The notes beneath the pieces are model-generated. The model was not told where the DNA came from and did no database searches. It was given only the letters and a program-made list of their open reading frames with translations. Shown here piece after piece: positions 1 through 7,500 of a DNA stretch of 20,394 bases. The stretch is from positions 1-20,394 of the forward strand of contig CAVAWX010000030.1 of the NCBI GenBank assembly GCA_963592385.1, read 5' to 3'. Each line of letters starts with the position of its first letter. Positions within the stretch are counted from its first letter, which is position 1. This DNA comes from CAVAWX01 sp963592385 (lineage in GTDB: Bacteria > Actinomycetota > Coriobacteriia > Coriobacteriales > QAMH01). A program made the translations under genes and the position numbers.

Positions 1-55
1 TCACCTACGCCACGCCGCATCGCAAGCCGCGCCGCCTTCACCTACGCCACGCCGC
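1..55. repeat. 18-bp direct repeat spanning the feoB stop codon
   Basis: The 18-mer TCACCTACGCCACGCCGC occurs exactly at 1-18 and at 38-55, a period of 37 bp. The second copy contains the feoB stop codon (42-44) and its last codons. The first copy lies just downstream of the gene on the minus strand and would encode the same Gly-Val-Ala-stop. The window edge prevents checking whether the repeat continues. Confidence 0.8.
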
Positions 56-2567
56 CGGCCGCGGCCACAGGAGCAGCCGCGCCCTCGACCTCGCGCCCCT
101 TGGGGAAGGGACGAAACAGCATGAACAGGATGAAGGCGAGCAGCGCGATGCCCAGCAGGGTGAACCCGGTGAAGACGCCGGTCAGCGCCCACGCGGACAG
201 CTGGAAGATGATGGTGGCCATGACCCAGGCAAACCCGCACTCATAGCCCAGCGCAGCCCAGAACCACTTGTTGAAGCCGCCCATCTCGCGCTTGATCGCG
301 CCCATAGCCGCAAAGCACGGCGCGCACAGCAGGTTGAACACCATGAAGCTGAACGCGGCCGCCGTGCCCAGCGCCAGCACGCCGCCGTTGAGCTCGGCCA
401 GGCCGGCGCCAAAGGTCGTCGTCCACGCCACGCTCGGATCGCCGCCGTAGAGCACGGCCATGGTGCCGACAAGGTTTTCCTTGGCCAAAAAGCCCGTGAT
501 CGTCGTCGAGGCGGCCTCCCAGTTGCCCCAGCCCAGCGGGATGAAGATCCACGCGATGGCGTTGCCGAAGGCGGCCAGCAGCGAGTTGTCGGAGTCCGTC
601 ACCGCGCCGAACACGCCGTTTTCGAAGCCGTAGCCGGAGAGGAACCACACGATGATGGTGGCCGCGAGGATGACCGTGCCCGCCTTCTTGATGAAGGCCC
701 ACGCGCGCTCCCACATGCTGCGCAGCAGGTCCACGAAACGCGGCAGACGGTATTCCGGCAGCTCCATGATGTAGGGCGTCGTCTCGCCGATGAAGGGCTT
801 GGTCTTGCGCAGCATGATGCCGCTGATGACGATGGAGAAGATGCCGAGGAAGTAGGCAAACGGCGCGACCCACCAGGCGCCGCCGAAGAACGCCGTGGAG
901 ATCAGGGCGATGATGGGCAGCTTGGCCGAGCAGGGCATGAAGGTCGTCGTCATGACGGTCAGGTGCCGCGAGGCCTCGGACTCGATGGTGCGCGACGCCA
1001 TGATGCCCGGCACGCCGCAGCCCGTGCCCACGATCATCGGGATGAAGGTCTTGCCCGACAGGCCGAAGCGGCGGAAGAGGCGGTCGAGGATGAAGGTGAC
1101 GCGCGCCATGTAGCCGCAGCCCTCGAGTATGGCCAGCAGGAAGAACAAGATCATGATCTGCGGCACGAAGCCCAGCACGGCGCCGACGCCGGCGATGATG
1201 CCGTTCAAGATCAGGTCCTTCAGCCAGTCGGCGCAGCCCACGGAGTTCAGGCCGTTTTCCACGACCGTCGGGATGCCCGGCACCCAAAATCCGTACGCGC
1301 TCGGCTCGGGCTTTTGCACCGACACGGCCTCGGTGAAGGTCGCGAGGTCCACCGGCGCGCTTGTCGCCTCGCCTGTGTCCTCGTCCACGGTGACGTAGCT
1401 CGTCTTCACGCTGGCCGCGTCGGTGGAGAACTGCGCGAGCGCCGCTTTGCCCTCCGACGAGCTCAAATCGGCGTCCTCCTTGGCGCCCTCGCCCACGTAG
1501 GTCGCGATCTTGGACGTGTCGACGCCCTTCTCCTCGGCGGCGGCAAGGAACGCGCCGATCTGGCCCTGCGCCTCGTCGTAGGCACCCTGCGCCTCGTCGA
1601 GCTGCTCTTGGCCCGCGCCGATGTAGAAGCCCTCGCCGAAAACGCCGTCGTTTACCCAGTCGGTCGCGATGGTGCCCACCGTCGAGATCGAGATGTAGTA
1701 GATCAGCGCGATGATCGCGACGAAGATGGGGATGGCGGCCACGCGGTTCAAGACGACGCGGTCTATGGCCTCGGTGCGCGTGAGGCCGGAGATGGAGCGC
1801 TTGTGCACGCGCGAGATGAAGCCCTCGATGAACTTGAAGCGCTCGTTGGTGATGATGGCGTCGGAGGCGTCGTCGAATTTGCTCTCGGCGTCGATGACGA
1901 TCTTGTCGATGGCCTCGGTCTTGCCGTGCTCGGCGACGATCTCCTGGTCGCGCTCGAAGAACTTGATGGCGTGGTAGCGGCGCAGGTCGGCGGGGATGCC
2001 GGCCGGCAGCTTGTCCTCGACCTGCTTCAGGTAGCTTTCCAGCTCGGCCGAAAAGCGCACGGGCTTGGGCTTCTCGCCTGCGCTGGCCGCATCGGTCGCG
2101 GCCTTCACCACTTCGGCGATGCCCTCGCCCTTCAGCGCCGAGATCTCGACGACGGGCACGCCGAGGACCTTTTCCAGCTCCTTGCTCTTGATGGTGTAGC
2201 CGCGCTTGCGCACGATGTCCATCTGGTTGAGCGCCACGACGACCGGCACGCCGAACTCCATCAGCTGCGTGGTCAGGTAGAGGTTGCGCTCCAGGTTGGA
2301 CGCGTCCACGCAGTCGATGATGGCGTCGGGCTCGCCTTCCTCGAGGAAGTTGCGCGCGACCACCTCGTCGGCGGAGTACGGCAGCAGCGAGTAGATGCCG
2401 GGCAGGTCGACGAACTGGACGCTCGTGTCGCCGCGCAGGTTGCCGGTCTTGCGCTCGACGGTCACGCCGGGCCAGTTGCCCGTGTACTGGTGGTTGCCCG
2501 TCATCTGGTTGAACAGCGTGGTCTTGCCCGAATTCGGGTTGCCCACCAACGCGATGGTGCAGCTCAT
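42..2567 (-). CDS. feoB: Ferrous iron transporter FeoB
   Basis: This is an inner-membrane Fe(II) transporter with an N-terminal GTPase domain, 841 aa. The G1 motif GNPNSGKT is at residues 9-16, DLPG at 54-57, NQMD at 114-117 and SALKG at 143-147. A helical linker follows, then a first membrane segment, then the permease core with the GYMAR and GTGCGVPGIMASRTIE signatures and several more membrane helices. The ATG at 2567 is chosen because AAAGGAG lies about 10 nt upstream and the Walker motif sits at the usual distance from it; the open frame extends further upstream without a recognisable domain. The protein is longer than E. coli FeoB (773 aa) because of an extra, charged and partly heptad-repeated segment at about residues 318-428, after the first membrane helix. 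It ends in an Ala/Val/Gly-rich tail. feoA lies 179 bp upstream on the same strand. Confidence 0.96.
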   Translation of the reverse strand: MSCTIALVGNPNSGKTTLFNQMTGNHQYTGNWPGVTVERKTGNLRGDTSVQFVDLPGIYSLLPYSADEVVARNFLEEGEPDAIIDCVDASNLERNLYLTTQLMEFGVPVVVALNQMDIVRKRGYTIKSKELEKVLGVPVVEISALKGEGIAEVVKAATDAASAGEKPKPVRFSAELESYLKQVEDKLPAGIPADLRRYHAIKFFERDQEIVAEHGKTEAIDKIVIDAESKFDDASDAIITNERFKFIEGFISRVHKRSISGLTRTEAIDRVVLNRVAAIPIFVAIIALIYYISISTVGTIATDWVNDGVFGEGFYIGAGQEQLDEAQGAYDEAQGQIGAFLAAAEEKGVDTSKIATYVGEGAKEDADLSSSEGKAALAQFSTDAASVKTSYVTVDEDTGEATSAPVDLATFTEAVSVQKPEPSAYGFWVPGIPTVVENGLNSVGCADWLKDLILNGIIAGVGAVLGFVPQIMILFFLLAILEGCGYMARVTFILDRLFRRFGLSGKTFIPMIVGTGCGVPGIMASRTIESEASRHLTVMTTTFMPCSAKLPIIALISTAFFGGAWWVAPFAYFLGIFSIVISGIMLRKTKPFIGETTPYIMELPEYRLPRFVDLLRSMWERAWAFIKKAGTVILAATIIVWFLSGYGFENGVFGAVTDSDNSLLAAFGNAIAWIFIPLGWGNWEAASTTITGFLAKENLVGTMAVLYGGDPSVAWTTTFGAGLAELNGGVLALGTAAAFSFMVFNLLCAPCFAAMGAIKREMGGFNKWFWAALGYECGFAWVMATIIFQLSAWALTGVFTGFTLLGIALLAFILFMLFRPFPKGREVEGAAAPVAAAGGVA

Positions 2568-2597
2568 GTCCGTGAAACTCCTTTCGTGGGAGGCCGT

Positions 2598-2617
2598 GTA
2601 AGTTAGCCTCTGCTTAC
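2598..2617 (-). promoter_or_regulatory. DtxR/IdeR-like iron box upstream of feoB
   Basis: The plus-strand sequence GTAAGTTAGCCTCTGCTTAC is an imperfect palindrome with GTAAG/CTTAC ends. Read on the minus strand it aligns by eye to the IdeR/DtxR consensus (TTAGGTTAGGCTAACCTAA) at 13 of 19 positions, including an uninterrupted AGGCTAAC. It lies 31 bp before the feoB start and shares AAGTTAGCCT, then TGC, with a second site before feoA. The regulator identity is inferred. Confidence 0.6.
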
Positions 2618-2627
2618 CTTGCTGCCT

Positions 2628-2654
2628 AAAAGAGGGCGGCCCCGCGGACCGCCC
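2628..2654 (-). terminator. Intrinsic terminator or attenuator between feoA and feoB
   Basis: On the minus strand a GC-rich hairpin occupies 2654-2634: GGGCGGTCC, loop GCG, GGGCCGCCC, nine pairs with one G-U. TCTTTT follows at 2633-2628. It lies after feoA and just before the feoB iron box. It could separate expression of the two genes or attenuate read-through. Confidence 0.65.
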
Positions 2655-2746
2655 GCTCGTGTGCCGGATGCGCCGTGCGGTGCTGCGCGGCGCGCGTGTC
2701 GTGCGCGCCCCGTGCACCCTGCGCTCTGCGCCCTTGCGCCGCGCCT

Positions 2747-2980
2747 CTACGCGGGCACGACCTCGATGCCGCGCGCGTCGGATTTGCGCAGGCTCAGGCG
2801 GTAGCCGCGCACGTTCAGCTCGATGGGGTCGCCCAGCGGCGCGACCTTCTGCACCGAGATCTTCGCGCCCTTCGTGATGCCCATGTCCATGATGCGGCGC
2901 CGGGTCTGGCCCGTGTCGTTGAGCTTCACGACCTCGCAGGAGTCGCCGGTCTTCACGTCGTTGAGCGTCATATTCATCAT
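2747..2980 (-). CDS. feoA: Ferrous iron transport accessory protein FeoA
   Basis: This is a small cytoplasmic SH3-like protein, 77 aa, that works with FeoB in Fe(II) uptake. The sequence follows the FeoA pattern: an N-terminal strand region (LNDVKTGDSCEVVKLN), the central RRRIMDMGITKGAKISV segment (typical RxLxxMGxxxGxxV), and a C-terminal GDPIELNVRGYRLSLRKSDA strand pair. Two adjacent ATGs are possible, at 2980 and 2977. AGAGG lies 3 nt before the first and 6 nt before the second, so the second may be used. A strong sigma70-like promoter with an overlapping iron box lies upstream. feoB follows on the same strand after a hairpin terminator, so feoA probably accumulates on its own as well as with feoB. 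Confidence 0.93.
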   Translation of the reverse strand: MMNMTLNDVKTGDSCEVVKLNDTGQTRRRIMDMGITKGAKISVQKVAPLGDPIELNVRGYRLSLRKSDARGIEVVPA

Positions 2981-3102
2981 CCGCCTCTCGTGTCGCGCCG
3001 CGCGAACAGCTCGAAAGCCTGCCGCGGCGCCTCGTCTCGCAGCGCTTCCGCGCCACGTCGCCTTCAGCTGCCACGCCTCGTGCGCACGCCGCAGCCCTGT
3101 CG

Positions 3103-3124
3103 GTAAAGTTAGCCTATGCAAACC
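3103..3124 (-). promoter_or_regulatory. DtxR/IdeR-like iron box at the feoA promoter
   Basis: Read on the minus strand, TTTGCATAGGCTAACTTTA matches the IdeR/DtxR 19-bp consensus at 14 of 19 positions by eye, with a contiguous TAGGCTAAC core. It lies immediately downstream of the predicted -10 element, so a bound repressor would cover the start of transcription. A related element lies before feoB at 2598-2617. Confidence 0.65.
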
Positions 3125-3126
3125 AG

Positions 3127-3154
3127 ATGTTAACCACTGCGAACTTTTTGTCAA
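3127..3154 (-). promoter_or_regulatory. feoA promoter (-35 and -10)
   Basis: On the minus strand a perfect TTGACA (-35) lies at 3154-3149, followed by 16 nt and TAACAT (-10, 4 of 6) at 3132-3127. Transcription would start near 3120, inside the iron box, leaving a leader of about 140 nt before feoA. The surrounding DNA is clearly more AT-rich than the genes. Confidence 0.65.
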
Positions 3155-3200
3155 GCATAAATTCGCGCCGCGCCGCAGCGAAAAACTCGACAATCGCGCC

Positions 3201-4850
3201 TTACTCCAGCAATTTGCGAAACTCCGCGCTGTGCAGCATCTTCAAGCGGTAGTAGTTCAGCAGGCTCTGGCGCACGCCGAAGCTCGACAAGTCGAGGGCG
3301 AAGCGCTTCTCGATGTTGCCGATGCGGTAGAGCACGTTGTTGCGGTGCATGTGCAAAAGCTCCGCCGTCGGCGTGGCCTTGCGCTCGAGGCGCAAGAAGC
3401 AGTAGAGCAGCTTCACGTCGTTCACGTCGTGGCTGTGGTCGGCCTCGGCGATGCGGTCGAGCGGGGTGTTCTCCAGGCAGCGCGCGAGGAAGGCGTCGTC
3501 TTTGCGCCCGAGGTCGCAGCAATAAAAACTGAACGCGTCGTGGAAAAAGTACAGCCGCACCTCCTCTCCCGAGATGGCGAAGCACTCGCCTATGATGCCC
3601 CGGTAGCGGCGCACGACCTGGGTCTGCTGGTAGAGATGGTGGACGTCGACGATCTTGCGGCCCAGGCCGGAGACCAGGGCCGTGCAGGAATAGCGTTCGC
3701 AGAAAGCGTCGAGCTCCTGGAACAGCTCGCGTTCGCGCTCCGGGTCGGCCTCCCTCGCGCAGAACAAGACGAGGATGCTGCCCCGGTAGACGAGGGGCAG
3801 GGCATGCGGTGCAAACGTCTTGATCACCGAGACGAGGTGCAGGGGCTGGGCGCTGCACTCGCCCCCGAAATAATCGATGGCCGCCATGTGGAAATAGCCC
3901 TCGGCGGGAATGCCGAGTATCTCCACCTGGCTTTCCACGTACATCGCATTCACCTCTTCGCCGGACAGCAAAAGCTCGATGAAATGCTGGTAGGGGGCAA
4001 GGCCGTTTGCCCTCAGCTTGCTCGTGTGGTCGAAAAGGCCGTTCACGTAGGAGGCGAAGGCGCAGAACAGGTCGTGGATCCCGGGCGAGTACGGCGTGTT
4101 GTTCAAGACGGCGACGATATGCCCGTAGTACACGTCGTCCACCTTCAAAACCGCCGTGATGTAGGGGTGGCCCACCGTCTCGTCGGCCTCGAAGGCCCGC
4201 ACCCCCTTCTGTTTTCTCCACTCGTTGAAAATGCCGCTCCGGTGCGCGGTGTCCACGGCGCTCGGCAGGTGGCAGCCGTGCTCGAGCAGACTCTGGCTCA
4301 AAGGGTCGGGCGGGTCGACGTGGCGCGTGTAGGCAATCAGGTTGTAGGTGGCGTCCGAGATGTTGATCCAATTGCCGAACAGCGGCTCGAAAAGATCCAC
4401 GAGGTCTTGGGCGGAACCGCCGCGCGATATGATCGCCCGGCTTTCCAGCTCCAGGCGCTTGAAGGCGAAGAGCTTCGACTGCACAAGCGACTGCAAAAAC
4501 GCGCCGAACTTCTCCATGCCGGGGTCGCGCACGACGATGAGGCGGTCGAGCAGGTGCGGGTCGAAAGGCGGCGATTTCACGGAAAACATCTCGTCGGCCC
4601 CGACGACGAGCAGCCCCAAGGAGCCGTCCGGCAAGGTGCCGATGCGCTGCAGCTCGTCTGTGTCGAGCAGGTAGAGCATGCGAGTGGGGTCGACGCCCGC
4701 GTCGGAAGGGTCGACACCGACGACCCCGCACCAGTCCACCGCGCGCGCGAGTTTGCGCGGGGTGGAGAGCAGCTCGCAGTCGGGCAACCAGGAAAGAACG
4801 AGGTTGACGGTACAGATGGGTATGCAGCGCGAGGCCGCCTCGTGTGCCAC
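3201..4850 (-). CDS. PucR-family transcriptional regulator
   Basis: This is a 549-aa cytoplasmic regulator without membrane segments. The C-terminal part (about residues 485-545) carries the PucR-type helix-turn-helix: ATPTAELLHMHRNNVLYRIG, then IEKRFALDL and RQSLLNYYRLKML. The central region (about 290-460) resembles the GGDEF-like/CdaR domain that precedes this helix-turn-helix. The N-terminal half, by position an effector-sensing part, is not recognised. The start is a GTG at 4850, chosen because AAAGGAGGT lies 8 nt upstream. It has its own TATAAT-containing promoter in the 78-bp gap after the U32-like gene. By analogy with PucR/CdaR proteins it probably senses a small metabolite and may control the neighbouring redox module; the target and ligand are inference. 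Confidence 0.88.
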   Translation of the reverse strand: MAHEAASRCIPICTVNLVLSWLPDCELLSTPRKLARAVDWCGVVGVDPSDAGVDPTRMLYLLDTDELQRIGTLPDGSLGLLVVGADEMFSVKSPPFDPHLLDRLIVVRDPGMEKFGAFLQSLVQSKLFAFKRLELESRAIISRGGSAQDLVDLFEPLFGNWINISDATYNLIAYTRHVDPPDPLSQSLLEHGCHLPSAVDTAHRSGIFNEWRKQKGVRAFEADETVGHPYITAVLKVDDVYYGHIVAVLNNTPYSPGIHDLFCAFASYVNGLFDHTSKLRANGLAPYQHFIELLLSGEEVNAMYVESQVEILGIPAEGYFHMAAIDYFGGECSAQPLHLVSVIKTFAPHALPLVYRGSILVLFCAREADPERERELFQELDAFCERYSCTALVSGLGRKIVDVHHLYQQTQVVRRYRGIIGECFAISGEEVRLYFFHDAFSFYCCDLGRKDDAFLARCLENTPLDRIAEADHSHDVNDVKLLYCFLRLERKATPTAELLHMHRNNVLYRIGNIEKRFALDLSSFGVRQSLLNYYRLKMLHSAEFRKLLE

Positions 4851-4897
4851 GGTGCCCGACCTCCTTTGTACGGGACTTCGCGGAATATGCGCCGGAT

Positions 4898-4903
4898 ATT
4901 ATA
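4898..4903 (-). promoter_or_regulatory. TATAAT -10 element for the PucR regulator gene
   Basis: A perfect TATAAT reads on the minus strand in the short gap between the U32-like gene and the regulator, about 48 bp before the GTG start. No good -35 lies 16-18 bp upstream (GC-rich), so the promoter may depend on an activator. It suggests the regulator gene is transcribed independently of the gene before it. Confidence 0.5.
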
Positions 4904-4928
4904 GCGCCGCGGCCGAGGGCGCCCGCCG

Positions 4929-5870
4929 TTACCCGAGGTAGTGGTGCCGGACGAGAAAGTCGCGCACCTCGTACCAACAGTCGGGCTGCACGAGGTAGTA
5001 CAGCAGCGCGTCCACGACGTCGTAGCGCTCCAGGCCGCGGCCGACTATCTTGAAGTGCTCGACGCCGCGCTCTTTTGCGATGGCGCGCATCTCGGCGTTC
5101 TTCAAAAACACCTCGCCGTCGACCAGCCCCTGCATGAAGCCGTAGGCCTGCGGGGCGGGGTCGTGGCGGCAGGCAAACGACGAGACGCGCCCCTCGTGCT
5201 GGCAGAGGCTCACATCCGCATAATGCTCGCGGCGATGCGGGCAGTGCAGGGTGCAGTACTCGTTCACCATGATCTCGAGGCCCTCGGGGCGGGTGATGCG
5301 CGCCAGTTCGGCGGGGTCGTGGACGATATTGTACTCGAGCACGGCGCGGTCGTAGAGCCCGAGCAGGGCCTCCGTCTGCGCGACGTCCGGCAGCTCCTTG
5401 GTCGTCGAAGCCACGAGGGCAAGGCTGGGGAAATCGCGGTGCACGCAGGCGGCCAGCTCGTCGGACCACAGGATCGCCCCGTTGCCCTGCCCCGCAGCCA
5501 GCGCCTCCAGCAACATCCGCTCGTAGCCGCCCTCGGCCAGATCGGCGCAGCTCGCGTGCTGGCTCGTGAAGGTCGCGTTGCAGCCGATGCCCAGCTCGTT
5601 GTAGCGGCCGATCATCTCGGACACCTGCGCGGCTTCCATCTGCGGACCTGCGTTGTTGCGCCCGCCACCGAGCCGACTGCTGGGAAAGCCGCCGTAGACG
5701 CTCTCTATCGTCACGTCGGGGAAAAACATGTCGGGCTGCTTGCGCCACAGCCCGCAAAACAGCAGGCAGATGTCGGGGAACTCCGTCATCCCGGGTATCG
5801 TGTAGCGAATCGTCATCTTCTTCCGTTTCTTCTTGCACCGCCCGCACAAGGGGTTGCATGCCCAGCACAT
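4929..5870 (-). CDS. U32-like TIM-barrel protein with two Cys clusters
   Basis: This is a 313-aa predicted cytoplasmic protein of unknown function. The order of motifs resembles U32 peptidase/UbiU-type proteins: a GIGCNATFT strand (about 94-102), a LVASTTKEL strand with the characteristic Ser-Thr (152-160), DRAVLEYNIVHDPAELARI (174-192), LEIMVNEYCTLHCPHRREHY (198-217) and a C-terminal FKIVGRGLERYDVVDAL segment (273-289). Cys206, Cys210, Cys223 and Cys234 could ligate a 4Fe-4S cluster, as four Cys do in UbiU/UbiV. A second motif, CWACNPLCGRC, sits at residues 2-12 and looks like a metal-binding knuckle. The start at 5870 keeps this motif; an alternative ATG at 5816, after a Lys-rich stretch, would remove it. 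It lies between the MFS gene (281 bp upstream) and the PucR gene (78 bp downstream). The family assignment comes from motif order only; the substrate is unknown. Confidence 0.7.
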   Translation of the reverse strand: MCWACNPLCGRCKKKRKKMTIRYTIPGMTEFPDICLLFCGLWRKQPDMFFPDVTIESVYGGFPSSRLGGGRNNAGPQMEAAQVSEMIGRYNELGIGCNATFTSQHASCADLAEGGYERMLLEALAAGQGNGAILWSDELAACVHRDFPSLALVASTTKELPDVAQTEALLGLYDRAVLEYNIVHDPAELARITRPEGLEIMVNEYCTLHCPHRREHYADVSLCQHEGRVSSFACRHDPAPQAYGFMQGLVDGEVFLKNAEMRAIAKERGVEHFKIVGRGLERYDVVDALLYYLVQPDCWYEVRDFLVRHHYLG

Positions 5871-6151
5871 GATACGCCCCGCCTTTCTTCATCCGCCTGC
5901 CGCTCATCTGCGCCGCGCCCGTCGAGACGCGCTGCGGCCTTTCGACCGCGCCCCGGTTTCCCAGCCGCACCTGCTGCACCAGCCGCACCTGCCGCACCGC
6001 GCTTTCGGCTTTCACATAGGGAAAAGGCGCCCCCGCTCGCACATCCGCCCATCGGGGCTTCTCATGCAGCGGAACGCGCCTTCTCTCTCAGACACTTCGC
6101 GCATCGCCATTGAGGAAAGGGAAAGGAAATGCGCTGCTTGCGAAGGGGTTT
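5871..6151. other. Gene-free gap with an 18-bp tandem repeat
   Basis: No convincing gene lies here. Two copies of an 18-mer (AGCCGCACCTG followed by CTGCACC or CCGCACC, one mismatch) stand head to tail at 5963-5980 and 5981-5998. At the right edge GAAGGG (6142-6147) and CCCTTC (6155-6160) can form a small hairpin around the MFS stop codon; it has no T-run on the minus strand, so it is not a classic terminator. No clear promoter for the U32-like gene was found. Confidence 0.5.
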
Positions 6152-7414
6152 TTACCCTTCAGACTCCTCCTGGTCGGCCTCACCTCCCGTAGCCAGCTTG
6201 GGCAAGAACAAGGCCGCGATGACCATGAGGGCGACAAGTCCCATGTAGCAGAACTGCACCATGTCGAAGTTCATGGTGCCGTCCGCTCCGGTGATCAGAG
6301 GGCCGACGATGAAAGACGGGATGAGGAACGCCATGGCGTTTTGCACGGTCGAGTGCAGGCCGCCTGCCGCTCCCACGTGCTCGACGCTGATGTCGGGCAG
6401 CTGGGCGGGCATGGCCTTGCACAGGGGCAGGGCGCCGCCGACGAAGATGGAGACGATGGCGATGCCCACCGCGGTGCCCATGCCGCCGAGGACGAAGTAG
6501 TAGATTGCGACGCCGACGATCACGAGAATGCCCAGGCCGATCAGCCATTGCTTCTCGCGGTGCGTCTTGGCGATGATGGCCGGGAAGAGCACGCCGCCGA
6601 CCGAGCAGGTGATGTTGCACACGGAGGAGACCAGGGCCGCGGTCGTCGCATCGACGCCCTTCGCCCCCGACATCCACGCGACGAGGTTGCCGTTGTTGGT
6701 CGCGCCGGCCGCCATGACAAATCCGATGACGAGGCAGGCGATCCAGAGGTTCTTGGACTTCATGACGATGCCGAGGTGCTTCACCACGGGCTGCACGACG
6801 GGCTTCTCGTTGTCGGGATGCTTCTTGTAGAGGAAGATCCAGAACACCAGGCAGATGGCCGAGAGCACGGCCACGCCGGTGAACACGGGGCGCACGTCGG
6901 TGAACATGGAGGCCACGGGCACGGCCACGGCGCAGCCCAGCGTCGCGCCGCACAGGTAGATGCCCATGGCAAGGCCCACCATGTTGCCGGGGAACCACAG
7001 GCGCAGCATCTTCGCCGAGTTCGCGTTGAGCGCCGCCAGGCCGAAGCCGAAGATGACGGACGTGGCGAACATCCCGACGAAATCAGAGGTGAAGATGCGC
7101 AGGACCGCGCCGACCAGCGATATGGCCAGGCCGACGACCATGACCTGCTTGATGCCCTTGCGGTCTGCCCAGGTGCCCGTCAGCAGGCAGAACAGGAAGC
7201 CCGTCAGATACGAGCAGCTGTTCAAGATGGTGAACTCCTGCGGGCTCAGGCCATAGCCGCCCGCCTCGGCAGGCGTGAGCAGCGACGTGGCCATGCCGGC
7301 AAACACCAGCGTGGAGCCGTTCACCACGACCACTGCGAGAAAGCACAGAAACAGGATGACCCAGCGGTATCCGTACACCTTCTCTCCGTTGACCATTTTC
7401 GATTGCATTTTCAT
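6152..7414 (-). CDS. MFS transporter
   Basis: This is a major facilitator superfamily permease, 420 aa, with about 12 hydrophobic helices in two halves joined by a charged cytoplasmic loop (YKKHPDNEKPVVQPVVKHLG). The loop between helices 2 and 3 has the MFS motif A form GTWADRKGIKQV. The N-terminal half (GLSPQEFTILNS, LNANSAKMLRLWFP) is reminiscent of nitrate/nitrite-type and organic-anion MFS proteins, but substrate cannot be read from sequence. AAAGGAGG lies only 3 nt before the ATG at 7414 and 9 nt before the next ATG at 7408, so the true start is probably the latter. It is the last gene of the molybdoenzyme-ferredoxin-MFS module, 86 bp after the ferredoxin gene. Likely role: import of the oxidoreductase substrate, export of its product, or exchange of the two. 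Confidence 0.9.
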   Translation of the reverse strand: MKMQSKMVNGEKVYGYRWVILFLCFLAVVVVNGSTLVFAGMATSLLTPAEAGGYGLSPQEFTILNSCSYLTGFLFCLLTGTWADRKGIKQVMVVGLAISLVGAVLRIFTSDFVGMFATSVIFGFGLAALNANSAKMLRLWFPGNMVGLAMGIYLCGATLGCAVAVPVASMFTDVRPVFTGVAVLSAICLVFWIFLYKKHPDNEKPVVQPVVKHLGIVMKSKNLWIACLVIGFVMAAGATNNGNLVAWMSGAKGVDATTAALVSSVCNITCSVGGVLFPAIIAKTHREKQWLIGLGILVIVGVAIYYFVLGGMGTAVGIAIVSIFVGGALPLCKAMPAQLPDISVEHVGAAGGLHSTVQNAMAFLIPSFIVGPLITGADGTMNFDMVQFCYMGLVALMVIAALFLPKLATGGEADQEESEG

Positions 7415-7500
7415 GACCCTCCTTTGTCACAAACGCATGGAATCTTACAGTCCCCGCGGCCGCCCCCCTTGTCTCGGAGGCGGGCCCGGGGAAAACGTGC

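Noticed and set aside
963..2606. 547-aa plus-strand open frame opposite feoB
   Set aside because: Low-complexity Asp/Val/Arg/His translation antisense to feoB, with no recognisable family.
3151..6042. 963-aa minus-strand open frame overlapping both the PucR and U32-like genes
   Set aside because: Same strand but a different frame, with Arg/Pro/Ala-rich sequence and no motifs; the two real genes explain the region.
7440..7500. GC-rich inverted repeat between the ferredoxin and MFS genes as a terminator
   Set aside because: Stem has several mismatches, and on the transcribed minus strand the T-run precedes the stem instead of following it.
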